Of a stretch of 64,000 bases of DNA, positions 17,800 through 25,448 are shown in pieces. Position 1 is the stretch's first letter, and each line of letters starts with the position of its first letter. The notes below the pieces were generated by a model. That model was not told where the DNA came from and made no database searches. It was given only the letters and a program-made list of their open reading frames with translations. The position numbers and the translations under genes are program-made. This DNA is from Rhodobacter sp. (GTDB lineage Bacteria > Pseudomonadota > Alphaproteobacteria > Rhodobacterales > Rhodobacteraceae), in the NCBI GenBank assembly GCA_020250125.1, contig JADCEL010000025.1:1-64000 (forward strand), given 5' to 3'.

Positions 17800-19170
17800 C
17801 TAAAGCGTCCGGATGCCCGGCCTTTGCCACGACCGGGCCGGTTCAATCATCAGGTCGGTCAGCGCCCAGACCAAGGCATCAACCCGGTCCGGGCTGCCCG
17901 GTCCGGCATATCCCTGCCGCGCAAAGCGGCACATCTGGTCTTCCAGGTCGCCCAGCCCGCCCAGATGCCGCACGCGCCCCTGCTCATACAGCGCCGCCAC
18001 CGGCTCCGCCCGCTGCGCCTTGCCGCGCGCCGCATGCACCGCCCGATAGGGGATCAGCGCATCGAACTGGCGGATCAGGCTTTCCACCAGCGCTCCGCCC
18101 TGGTTGACCTCTGCCACCAGACGGTCGGCCCGGTGCCGGTGAAAGGCGTGGATCGCGGCCTGCGCCCAGGCCTGCGGCTTTGCCGCCAGGACACTTGCAT
18201 CCTCCAGAACCACCGCGCGCCAGTTTTGCGGCGGTCCCTCGGTGATCGCCCCCACCACAAGAATCCCGCAGGCATCGGACCCGCGATGTCCGGTCACCGG
18301 CGGATCAATCGCCACCACGATCCGGTCCAGCGGCGGTGCCTGCGGCAGGCGCAGCGCCTCAAGCTGTGCGGCCGTCCACAACGCGCCTTCGACCTCTTCC
18401 AGCAGGATGCCGTCCAGCTCCTGCCGCCCCATCCAGGTCCCGCAATAGCGGCTGCGGATTTCCTCCAGAAAACTTGCGGCCAGATAGGCCCGGTTCGCCT
18501 CGGTCGGTGCATGTGTCAGAACGGTGGACGGGTTCTTCAGCACCGCCTTCAGCACCTCGACATTGCGCGGCGTTGTGGTAACGACCTGCCGCGGGTTGGT
18601 CCCCAGCCGCAGCGCGAACTGAAGCATGTCCCAGGTCTCGCCCGCCTTCTTCCACTTGGCCAGCTCATCCACCCAGGCCGCATCGAACTGGGGTCCGCGC
18701 AGACTGTCGGGATCATGCGCCGAATACACCTGCGCCACCGCACCATTGGGCCAGACCAGCCGTCTGCGGGTGGCTTCCCACTCCGGGCGGCGGTCGGGCG
18801 GCGAACAGGCCAGGATGCCGCTGTCGCCAAAGATCATCACCTCGCGCACCTGATCCACCGTCTCGCCGACCAGCGCCACCCGCCTTGCGCGGCCGGCATC
18901 CGTCGGCCTTGACCCTTCGACTTCCGCGCGGACCCACTCTGCCCCCGCCCGTGTCTTTCCCGCCCCGCGCCCCCCGATGACGACCCAGGTCTTCCAGGCC
19001 CCGTCGGGGGGCAGCTGATGCGGAAAGGCCCAGAACTCGAACATCCAGGGCAGGGCAAGCAGCGCGTTGTCGTCCAGCCCGCCCAGAAATTCAACCACCG
19101 CCTCCGGCGTCGCGGAGGCAAGCCAGGCGGCGCCCGATCTCAGCTCGCGCCGCGTCAAAGTCGATCGCAT
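17800..19170 (-). CDS. GTA terminase large subunit (gp2-type)
   Basis: The 456-aa protein is the DNA-packaging ATPase/nuclease. The Walker A loop is VIGGRGAGKT near residue 65, and the Walker B region is QFDAAWVDELAKWKKAG. C-terminal nuclease-domain acidic residues are in IVVAIDPPVTGHRGSDACG and VDALVWALTDLM. Start ATG 19170 (MRSTLTRRELRSG) agrees with GTA homologues; a longer frame to 19227 lacks a binding site. The 5' end lies inside gp1 by 80 bases, as is usual for this family of clusters. Confidence 0.94.
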   Translation of the reverse strand: MRSTLTRRELRSGAAWLASATPEAVVEFLGGLDDNALLALPWMFEFWAFPHQLPPDGAWKTWVVIGGRGAGKTRAGAEWVRAEVEGSRPTDAGRARRVALVGETVDQVREVMIFGDSGILACSPPDRRPEWEATRRRLVWPNGAVAQVYSAHDPDSLRGPQFDAAWVDELAKWKKAGETWDMLQFALRLGTNPRQVVTTTPRNVEVLKAVLKNPSTVLTHAPTEANRAYLAASFLEEIRSRYCGTWMGRQELDGILLEEVEGALWTAAQLEALRLPQAPPLDRIVVAIDPPVTGHRGSDACGILVVGAITEGPPQNWRAVVLEDASVLAAKPQAWAQAAIHAFHRHRADRLVAEVNQGGALVESLIRQFDALIPYRAVHAARGKAQRAEPVAALYEQGRVRHLGGLGDLEDQMCRFARQGYAGPGSPDRVDALVWALTDLMIEPARSWQRPGIRTL

Positions 19171-19417
19171 AGTCGTGGACGACCCCGGCAACCTGCTTGC
19201 GGAGTTTTTCAATGCGCGTCCTTTCATCCATCACCAACTGGAAGGCGGCCTTAAGGTCTTTCACCGCCTGCGTTGCGGCCTTGACCTCGTCCACCGAACC
19301 CTGCCGAAGCTTTCGCTGCGCCTGAACCAGATCTTCCGCCGCCTGCCGGTACAGATCTTCTGTTGCTGCCAGAAGATCGACGGGCGGCGGCTCGTCCGAA
19401 GGCAGATCACTCGTCAT
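19091..19417 (-). CDS. GTA small terminase-like protein (gp1-type)
   Basis: The 108-aa first gene of the GTA block has the charged helical composition of the small terminase: LLAATEDLYRQAAEDLVQAQ, then AATQAVKDLKAAFQLVMDER. Its position and its 80-base overlap with the large terminase match RcGTA gene 1. The ATG at 19417 follows a GGGGGG tract. In RcGTA this protein binds DNA weakly and non-specifically, consistent with random packaging of host DNA. Confidence 0.82.
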   Translation of the reverse strand: MTSDLPSDEPPPVDLLAATEDLYRQAAEDLVQAQRKLRQGSVDEVKAATQAVKDLKAAFQLVMDERTRIEKLRKQVAGVVHDYAIDFDAARAEIGRRLACLRDAGGGG

Positions 19418-19459
19418 TACCCCCCGCACCCGCTTTCTGGCCGGATCGCATGGGCAAAT

Positions 19460-19492
19460 GAAAAAGCGGCGCCGGGTTACCCCGTGCCGCTT
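19460..19492 (-). terminator. Terminator-like hairpin in the GTA leader
   Basis: On the minus strand AAGCGGC (19492-19486) pairs with GCCGCTT (19470-19464), with a further GGG/CCC upper stem. A five-T run continues to 19461. This has the form of an intrinsic terminator. It lies between the candidate GTA promoter (19518-19546) and gene 1 (start 19417). It either ends mltG transcription or acts as an attenuator for the GTA operon. Confidence 0.6.
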
Positions 19493-19517
19493 GCCCACCT
19501 CTTCCAGCATGCCACAA

Positions 19518-19546
19518 GTCCTACATGGGACCGCGCGGCAAGTCAA
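19518..19546 (-). promoter_or_regulatory. Candidate GTA operon promoter
   Basis: Minus-strand TTGACT (19546-19541) is followed after exactly 17 bases by TAGGAC (19523-19518). The -35 is close to consensus and the -10 is weak, as expected for an activator-dependent promoter. It lies about 100 bases upstream of GTA gene 1 and just past the mltG stop. Confidence 0.4.
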
Positions 19547-19599
19547 GCCAAAAAATCATTGATACCAGATACTTGGCGTACGCAGACTTAACCTTTTCT

Positions 19600-20787
19600 T
19601 CATTCTTCCGGCACGGCCGCCCCGTCTGCGGCCTCACCCTCCGCCGCCCGCTGCGCCTCGATGGCACGCCACTTGGCAACATTGGCGTTATGCTCGGCCA
19701 GGGTCGCGGCAAAGACATGCCCGCCCGTGCCGTCGGCCACGAAGAACAGATAGTCCGTTGCCTCCGGGTTCAGCGCGGCTTCGATGCTCAGCCGGCCGGG
19801 ATTGGCAATCGGCGTCGGCGGCAATCCGTCGATCACATAGGTATTGTAGGGGGTCTCGCGGCGCAGCTCGCTCTGGCGCAACCCGCGCCCCAGGGCCCCC
19901 TCGCCCATGGTGATGCCATAGATCACCGTCGGGTCGGTCTGCAACCGCATACCCTGCGCCAGCCGGTTCAGGAAGACGCCCGCCACCAACCGCCGCTCTT
20001 CGGCAATCCCGGTTTCCTTCTCCACGATGGACGCCATGATCAGCGCCTCTTGCTCCGAGGCAAAGGGCAACCCCTCGGCCCGCGCCGCCCAAAGGTCGGC
20101 CAGGATGCGGGCCTGCCGCGCCTCCATCTCCGCGATCAGCGCCGCCCGGTCCGCTCCGCGCGTCACCTCATAGCTGTCCGGGGCCAGCGTGCCTTCCGCC
20201 GGAACGGCCGCAATCTCTCCGTTAAGGAAATCGGCACGCCGCAGGCTGTCCACCACCTGCCAGCTTGTGACCCCCTCGGCCAGCGTCACGCGCCAGCGCA
20301 GGTCATCCTCGCCCGCTGCATCCACATAGGCCGCAGGTGCCGGCTGCGTCACATCAAACTTCACGACCTCGACGTAGGACTCCGTCGCAGGGTCAAGCTC
20401 GCGCAGAACGATATCCGCACCCGTCACGCCGATCCGGAAATTGACCTCGCGCCCGCAGGTCGATTGCCCGCCCGCCGTCACAATCTCCAGCACCTGCGAC
20501 ATGGATGCACCGGGCGGCACCAGATAGCTGCCGAACTTCAGATCCGCCGACCGGTCGGCATATTCCGCACCGATGCGGAAGATGCGTGCATCCGTCACCG
20601 CGCCCTTCTCTTCCAGCACCCGGCTGATCTGCGCCAGCGACGCCCCGCGCTCAACCCTGATGCAGACCGCATCCGCCAGCGGCCCCGGCCCGGTGAACTC
20701 CTTGCGCCCCCAGGCCAGCACCGCCGCCACCACGGCCAGCAGCACCACGAACAGGGTCAGCGCATTGGATGCCACCGACCGCCACAT
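19600..20787 (-). CDS. mltG: Endolytic murein transglycosylase
   Basis: MltG (395 aa) cuts nascent peptidoglycan glycan strands near the inner membrane. One N-terminal transmembrane helix (about 9-26, LTLFVVLLAVVAAVLAW) anchors it. The YceG domain follows, with the catalytic glutamate in MASIVEKETGIAEER and the family motif LQTDPTVIYG, then TPYNTYVIDGLPPTPIANPG. Its ATG shares one base with the fabF stop (TGATG). The GTA block begins about 180 bases downstream on the same strand. Confidence 0.95.
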   Translation of the reverse strand: MWRSVASNALTLFVVLLAVVAAVLAWGRKEFTGPGPLADAVCIRVERGASLAQISRVLEEKGAVTDARIFRIGAEYADRSADLKFGSYLVPPGASMSQVLEIVTAGGQSTCGREVNFRIGVTGADIVLRELDPATESYVEVVKFDVTQPAPAAYVDAAGEDDLRWRVTLAEGVTSWQVVDSLRRADFLNGEIAAVPAEGTLAPDSYEVTRGADRAALIAEMEARQARILADLWAARAEGLPFASEQEALIMASIVEKETGIAEERRLVAGVFLNRLAQGMRLQTDPTVIYGITMGEGALGRGLRQSELRRETPYNTYVIDGLPPTPIANPGRLSIEAALNPEATDYLFFVADGTGGHVFAATLAEHNANVAKWRAIEAQRAAEGEAADGAAVPEE

Positions 20788-22049
20788 CAGTCTGTCACCC
20801 GCCCCAGGATCAACGACGCGTTGGTGCCGCCAAACCCGAAGGAATTCGACAGCGCAACATCTATCTTGCGCCTGCGTGCCACGTTCGGTGCCAGATCAAG
20901 CTTTGCGGTAACCTCAGGGGTATCGAGATTGATCGTCGGTGGTGCAATGCCATCGCGGATCGCCAGCACACAGAAAATCGCCTCCACCGCGCCCGCCGCC
21001 CCCAGAAGATGCCCGATCGAGGATTTCGTCGAACTCATGGTCGCCTCTGCCGCCGCATCGCCCAAAAGCCGCTCCACCGCGCCCAGTTCAATGGTATCGG
21101 CCATCGTGCTGGTTCCATGGGCATTGATGTAATCGATGTCGGACGGCTGCAACCCGGCGCGCTTGAGCGCCATCTTCATGCTGCGGAACCCGCCATCGCC
21201 GTCTTCGCTCGGGGCGGTGATGTGATAGGCGTCGCCCGACAGGCCGTATCCCAGAACTTCGGCGTAAATCTTCGCGCCGCGCGCCCTGGCATGCCCGTAT
21301 TCCTCCAGCACCACCACGCCCGCGCCTTCGCCCATCACAAACCCGTCCCGGTCCGCATCATAGGGGCGCGAGGCTTTGGTCGGATCATCGGCGCGCCTGG
21401 TGGACAGCGCCTTGCAGGCGTTGAAGCCGGCGATGCCGATCTCGCTGATCGGGCTTTCGGCACCGCCCGCAATCATCACATCGGCGTCGCCCCATTGGAT
21501 CAGCCGCGCCGCATCGCCAATGGCATGCGCGCCGGTTGAACAGGCGGTCACCACCGCATGGTTCGGCCCCTTGAAGCCAAAGCGGATCGAAACCTGACCG
21601 GAAATCAGATTGATCAGCGCCGCCGGAATGAAAAAAGGTGATACCCGCTTCGGTCCCTTTTCCCGGATCAGAACGGCGGTCTGCGCAATCGAAGACAGCC
21701 CGCCGATGCCCGAACCCAGCAACACCCCGGTCGCGCAACGCTCCTCTTCCGTCACCGGCTCCCAGCCGGAATCGCGCACCGCCTGAACCGCCGCCGCCAT
21801 TCCATACAGGATGAAATCATCAACCTTGCGGCGGTCCTTCGGCTCCATCCAGTCGTCCGGGTTGAAGGTGCCGTCGCTGCCATCGCCCATCGGAATCTCG
21901 CAGGCATATTGCGTCACCACGTTCGAGGCATCGAACCGCGTGATCGGGCCGGCCCCCGACTGACCCGCAATCAGGCGTTCCCAGGTCTTCTCAACCCCGC
22001 AGGCAAGCGGCGTGACCATGCCCAGACCCGTAACAACCACCCGACGCAT
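20787..22049 (-). CDS. fabF: 3-oxoacyl-ACP synthase II
   Basis: FabF (420 aa) elongates acyl-ACP with malonyl-ACP. The catalytic cysteine is in VTACSTGAHAIG, and the two histidines are in INAHGTSTMADT and STKSSIGHLLGAAGAVEA. The ATG at 22049 follows CAGGAG; the longer upstream frame is not conserved. In most relatives acpP lies directly upstream; here acpP is about 5 kb away on the other strand, with the ribosomal operon and a nucleotidyltransferase gene between. Confidence 0.96.
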   Translation of the reverse strand: MRRVVVTGLGMVTPLACGVEKTWERLIAGQSGAGPITRFDASNVVTQYACEIPMGDGSDGTFNPDDWMEPKDRRKVDDFILYGMAAAVQAVRDSGWEPVTEEERCATGVLLGSGIGGLSSIAQTAVLIREKGPKRVSPFFIPAALINLISGQVSIRFGFKGPNHAVVTACSTGAHAIGDAARLIQWGDADVMIAGGAESPISEIGIAGFNACKALSTRRADDPTKASRPYDADRDGFVMGEGAGVVVLEEYGHARARGAKIYAEVLGYGLSGDAYHITAPSEDGDGGFRSMKMALKRAGLQPSDIDYINAHGTSTMADTIELGAVERLLGDAAAEATMSSTKSSIGHLLGAAGAVEAIFCVLAIRDGIAPPTINLDTPEVTAKLDLAPNVARRRKIDVALSNSFGFGGTNASLILGRVTD

Positions 22050-22161
22050 GAAACGCTCCTGCCCAGACGCACCTCCGCGCGGTGATACACGCCTGTCACC
22101 CTGCGCGCAACAACACCCCGGAAACGGCCGCAACGGGCCTCCCTGCCGGGTTCATGGGCAC

Positions 22162-23178
22162 CTACAGGGCTTCCAGCACGGCAAAGGTCTGCGGCATGCG
22201 TTTCAGGCTGGCCGCAATCGGGTCGCGCCATGTCACCCCGTTTCCGGTCGCCGCCTCAAAGGCCAGACGCAGCGCTTCCGGCCGGTCCCTGGCCAAAGCG
22301 GCAATCAGCAAAGCGGCCTGCGCCCGGTCTTTTTGCGATTTCGGCGCGTCAGGTCCGCCCTGCCGCCGGTCGGCCACCACAAGCTTGTGAATGGCATAGC
22401 GTTCCGGCCGCGGGACCTGCACCAGGACACCGGATCGGTAGGCGACGGCGGCCTTGACCGGATCGGCAATCAGATAGTCCAGAAAATCCAGCGACCGCGC
22501 CGAAACCCCCAAGGCAGGCAGGTCACGGGTTGCTTCCCCGGCCCGGATCGACGGCGTCAGGAATTCGATCACCGTCCCGGACCGGGTCTGCTTCCACGTC
22601 CAGACCGCCGACCCGTCCGGGCCGGGCACAGACGCAAATTCCAGATCGCGAAAGCTCTCTGTCAGGGATGCCTCGACCCTGTCGTCAAGGGCCAGCGACA
22701 GCCGTTCAAACCGCGCCATATCTGCCTGATCCGTCCCGGCGGCAGGATCAGAACCCAGGCGCACTCCAAGCGCACCCTCGTAAAGCCGGAAGGCGCAGGT
22801 CCCCACGATTGTCCCGCCCGTCCCGAACACCCCGGTTTTCGCCAGCGCATTCAGGATCGCTCCGGTGCCGCCATCGATGGGCAGGAACCCCTCGGCCCGC
22901 AGCAGGCGCACCAGCCTCGTCCGGTGGCCGGCCCTGTCCTTGTTGCGCCGGACATTTTCGCGGTGCAGCGCCATGCGCTCTGCCAGGTCGGGTGTATCCT
23001 CGCCGATGTAGCGCTTGCGAACCTGATCCCCGACACGGTAGCTGTCATACCAGTATCTTCGCCCCGACCGTTCCTCCAGCGCGGGCGATCCGCGCAGGGC
23101 TGCGACCTGCCCGTCGCCAAGCGACCCCAGCAGATCCTGATAAACCGCATGGGCAAGCGGGGAATGACGCCGGATCAT
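22162..23178 (-). CDS. Nucleotidyltransferase-fold protein, GSU2403/NTP_transf_8-like
   Basis: The 338-aa protein resembles the GSU2403 family of putative nucleotidyltransferases (Pol beta superfamily). The N-terminal region has RYWYDSYRVGDQVRKRYIG, a typical family signature. A nucleotidyltransferase-like core, VGTCAFRLYEGALGVRLG followed by TDQADM, lies near 140-175. The expected two-acidic-residue motif is not sharp, so activity is uncertain. The ATG at 23178 has no good binding site; an array element lies a few bases upstream of it. It is alone between the rplI terminator and fabF. Function is unknown; relatives occur in variable genome regions. Confidence 0.65.
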   Translation of the reverse strand: MIRRHSPLAHAVYQDLLGSLGDGQVAALRGSPALEERSGRRYWYDSYRVGDQVRKRYIGEDTPDLAERMALHRENVRRNKDRAGHRTRLVRLLRAEGFLPIDGGTGAILNALAKTGVFGTGGTIVGTCAFRLYEGALGVRLGSDPAAGTDQADMARFERLSLALDDRVEASLTESFRDLEFASVPGPDGSAVWTWKQTRSGTVIEFLTPSIRAGEATRDLPALGVSARSLDFLDYLIADPVKAAVAYRSGVLVQVPRPERYAIHKLVVADRRQGGPDAPKSQKDRAQAALLIAALARDRPEALRLAFEAATGNGVTWRDPIAASLKRMPQTFAVLEAL

Positions 23179-23182
23179 GGCA

Positions 23183-23394
23183 TGTTCAACCCGGAATTTT
23201 TTCGTTGAACATCATTCTTCCTCCGCAACCGCCAACTTCGTTGAACAGACAGCCATGTTAAACAGAAATCGATTCCGTTGAACATGCCTTGATGTTGAAC
23301 AAGAGGGAAGTCCTTTGAAAATCGGGCTTCGCCGGGCCAGGGCAGTTCTGTTGAACACGGCATGATGTTCAACAACAGCAGTTTCCGCTGAACA
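23183..23394. repeat. Array of nine TGTTSAACA-type sites
   Basis: Nine copies of a 9-bp pseudo-palindrome have centres at 23187, 23207, 23243, 23260, 23280, 23297, 23353, 23370 and 23390. Intervals are 20, 36, 17, 20, 17, 56, 17 and 20 bases, so a 17/20 alternation repeats. Three are perfect (23293, 23349 and 23366 starts), four differ only at one outer base, and 23256 (TGTTAAACA) and 23386 are variants. The array lies upstream of the nucleotidyltransferase gene and is markedly more A+T rich than its surroundings. An operator array or a replication-type iteron set would look like this. Confidence 0.85.
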
Positions 23395-23528
23395 TGGCCG
23401 TTCCAAACTGCGGCCCGCCTCGCCTGCCGGCAATGGCCCCCTGCCGCGTCAACCGCAGAGATATCCCCGGGTGGCCCGGGGGGCCGGACAGACCCCCGCC
23501 CGGGATCAGGCAGGCGGGCCGGGCCATG

Positions 23529-23559
23529 AAAAAACCGCGCCGGTGTCCCGGCGCGGTTT
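23529..23559 (-). terminator. Intrinsic terminator of rpsF-rpsR-rplI
   Basis: A perfect 12-bp stem (23532-23543 with 23548-23559, AAACCGCGCCGG and its complement) with a 4-base loop is followed on the minus strand by a T6 run. It lies 20 bases after the rplI stop. This isolates the ribosomal operon from the downstream nucleotidyltransferase gene. Confidence 0.9.
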
Positions 23560-23578
23560 CCATGCCTGGCGAAAAGGA

Positions 23579-24163
23579 TCAGCGCGCGTCGCGCGGATCG
23601 AAATCGTTGGCAGCGCCCATTTCGTCGAACAACTCGGCAATCTCGAAATCCGCAGCCGCCTCGGCTTCCGCCGCCAGCTCCTGGATCGACTTGCCCGAGG
23701 CCTGAAGTTCCGCTTCTTCCGCCGAACGCGCCACGTTCAGGCTGATCTTCACCGAAACCTCCGGGTGCAGCACGACCGTAACCCTGTGCATCCCAAGTTC
23801 CTTGATCGGGCGGTCCAGCACGATCTGCGCCCGGTTCACCGTGAACCCGGCCTCGGTTGCGGCCTCGGCGGCGTCACGGGTCGTCACCGACCCGTACAGC
23901 GCCCCCGCGTCCGAGGCGGAACGGATCACGACAAAAACCTGTCCGTCCAGCTTTGCGGCGGCAGATTCCGCCGCTTTTCTGGTCTCCAGGTTCTGCACCT
24001 CAAGCTGTGATTTCTTGGCTTCGAACGACTTGATGTTGGCGTCGTTCGCACGCAGCGCCTTGCCCTGCGGAAGCAGGAAGTTGCGGGCGTATCCGTCCTT
24101 GACGGTCACGACCTCGCCCATCTGGCCAAGCTTGGCCACACGCTGAAGAAGGATGACTTGCAT
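23579..24163 (-). CDS. rplI: 50S ribosomal protein L9
   Basis: L9 (194 aa) has the canonical start [19 protein letters not shown] and [16 protein letters not shown], then the long central helix and C-terminal domain ([13 protein letters not shown]). About 45 extra residues form an acidic Ala-rich tail ([19 protein letters not shown]), common in alphaproteobacterial L9. It is the last gene of the rpsF-rpsR-rplI operon and is followed by a strong terminator. Confidence 0.97.
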   Translation of the reverse strand: MQVILLQRVAKLGQMGEVVTVKDGYARNFLLPQGKALRANDANIKSFEAKKSQLEVQNLETRKAAESAAAKLDGQVFVVIRSASDAGALYGSVTTRDAAEAATEAGFTVNRAQIVLDRPIKELGMHRVTVVLHPEVSVKISLNVARSAEEAELQASGKSIQELAAEAEAAADFEIAELFDEMGAANDFDPRDAR

Positions 24164-24175
24164 GTGCCTTGCTCC

Positions 24176-24403
24176 TTACTTCACGGCATAGGGCAGCAGC
24201 GCAAGAAAGCGGGCGCGCTTGATCGCGCGGGCCAGCTCACGCTGCTTCTTGGCCGAAACGGCCGTGATGCGCGACGGCACGATCTTGCCGCGCTCGGACA
24301 CATAGCGCTGCAACAGCCGCGTGTCCTTGTAGTCGATGGCCGGGGCATTGTCGCCGGAAAAGGGGCAGACCTTGCGGCGGCGGAAAAACGGTTTGTTCGC
24401 CAT
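24176..24403 (-). CDS. rpsR: 30S ribosomal protein S18
   Basis: S18 (75 aa) has the typical [12 protein letters not shown] start, [20 protein letters not shown] and the basic ending [19 protein letters not shown]. It binds 16S rRNA together with S6. Spacing to rpsF is 20 bases and to rplI 12 bases. Confidence 0.98.
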   Translation of the reverse strand: MANKPFFRRRKVCPFSGDNAPAIDYKDTRLLQRYVSERGKIVPSRITAVSAKKQRELARAIKRARFLALLPYAVK

Positions 24404-24423
24404 GATTTACAATTCCCTCCTGA

Positions 24424-24888
24424 TCACCGCCGACGGTCGCCGCCGCCAAAGCCGCCCCGGTCACCGCCGAAGCCGCCACGGTCGCCACGATCGCCACGGT
24501 CGCCGCCGAAACCGCGTTCGGGCCGCTCGCCCCTGTCGGGCCGGTCGCCACGCTCGCCACGGTCATCACGCTTCTGCATCTGTATGGACGGGCCTTCCTC
24601 GTGCTTGTCGACCTTCACGGTCAGCACACGCATCACATCGTCATGCAGGCGCATCAGGCGTTCCATTTCCTGCACGGCTGCGGCAGGCGCGTCCGATTTC
24701 AGAAAGGCATAGTGGCCCTTGCGGTTCTTGTTGATCTTGTAGGCCATCGTCTTGACGCCCCAGTACTCGTTTTCAACGACCTTGCCGCCGTTGTCCGCAA
24801 GGATGGCCGTGAAGTGTTCGATCAGGCCTTCGGCCTGCGTGTTGGAAAGGTCCTGACGCGATATGAATACATGCTCGTAAAGCGGCAT
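24424..24888 (-). CDS. rpsF: 30S ribosomal protein S6 with RGD-rich tail
   Basis: S6 is 154 aa, with a normal core to about residue 100 ([36 protein letters not shown]). The last 50 residues are an unusual low-complexity tail of Arg, Gly, Asp, Glu and Phe ([13 protein letters not shown]), probably disordered. E. coli S6 has instead a polyglutamate tail added after translation. It heads the rpsF-rpsR-rplI operon. Confidence 0.97.
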   Translation of the reverse strand: MPLYEHVFISRQDLSNTQAEGLIEHFTAILADNGGKVVENEYWGVKTMAYKINKNRKGHYAFLKSDAPAAAVQEMERLMRLHDDVMRVLTVKVDKHEEGPSIQMQKRDDRGERGDRPDRGERPERGFGGDRGDRGDRGGFGGDRGGFGGGDRRR

Positions 24889-24907
24889 GTCGTCTCCAGT
24901 CTTGTCG

Positions 24908-24966
24908 GGTGCATTTCACAGGACGGGCCTCTGCACTTCCGCAGCCCGTCCACGAGGGGGTGCACC
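24908..24966 (-). promoter_or_regulatory. Structured rpsF leader, possible S6:S18 binding site
   Basis: In the rpsF leader, outer arms 24961-24966/24908-24913 (GGTGCA with TGCACC) enclose an 8-bp stem (24944-24951 with 24921-24928, GGACGGGC and its complement). A CCG trinucleotide overlaps the base of the outer stem. rpsF leaders in many bacteria fold into an S6:S18 autoregulatory element with a CCG box. The fold here is suggestive, not a proven match. Confidence 0.4.
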
Positions 24967-24995
24967 GGTTACGTGGGTAAGCGGAAGAATGCGGC

Positions 24996-25023
24996 CTTAT
25001 ACACAGGCCCCGCCGCGATGCAA
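24996..25023 (-). promoter_or_regulatory. Candidate rpsF promoter
   Basis: Minus-strand TTGCAT (25023-25018) and TATAAG (25001-24996) are separated by 16 bases. The -10 is five of six to consensus. The predicted transcript has a leader of about 100 bases containing the structured element at 24908-24966. Confidence 0.45.
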
Positions 25024-25448
25024 GTCCTTCCCCCTGGCCGAACAGCAGCCCCCGCCCCCGCGCGGGCCTGACTGGCCGCTGAAAAAGTGCCAACCGCATG
25101 GGCTGCTGTCCGCAAAACAGGACACTCTTCCGCAGGCGCGCCTCACGCGGTCTGGCCGGGGCCATCGCCCCGGCCCTGCGGTGCGCCCATCACGCCCGCC
25201 GGGCCGGCCGCTGGCCTGCGTTGCGCTTGGGGGAACGGTCCAGATGGGGCCGTGGTCCCCGACCGGGCGGGCAAACGCGGTGCGTTTCCTTATCTGCCCG
25301 GAATGGCCAGCCGCCTTTGCGGCGGATCAGGATGATCTTCCCGCCCGGCACGCGGCAGGGATGCTTTTGCAGCACCCTGCGCAAAGATTGCGCGGGCGCG
25401 CCTGTCGCGCTATGCGGTCGGAAAAGACGCCAGGGGGGCACGCAGACC

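Larger units (their letters stand above)
24889..25448. other. Divergent rpsF-fabD gap with palindromic modules
   Basis: The left third holds the rpsF promoter and leader. From about 25080 to 25448 I see no gene but three palindromic or conserved modules: a hairpin with CATC loop at 25154-25175, an AAACGC/GCGTTT hairpin at 25264-25301, and a 43-base block at 25336-25379. All three have counterparts at 127-359, upstream of pdhA, in a different order. The fabD promoter is not evident. Confidence 0.65.

Noticed and set aside
15740-17803. 687-codon plus-strand frame opposite GTA protease and portal genes
   Set aside because: Antisense shadow; composition is His/Arg/Pro-rich as expected from reversed G+C-rich codons.
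5535-19417. The structural block as an integrated prophage
   Set aside because: No integrase, repressor, replication or lysis gene and no attachment repeats; gene order and sizes match GTA clusters.
23183-23394. The array as alphaproteobacterial LexA boxes (GTTC-N7-GTTC)
   Set aside because: The sites are palindromic 9-mers spaced 17-20 bases apart, not GTTC direct repeats with 7-base spacing.
23183-23394. The array as a CRISPR
   Set aside because: Repeats are only 9 bp, spacing alternates between 17 and 20, and no cas gene is near.
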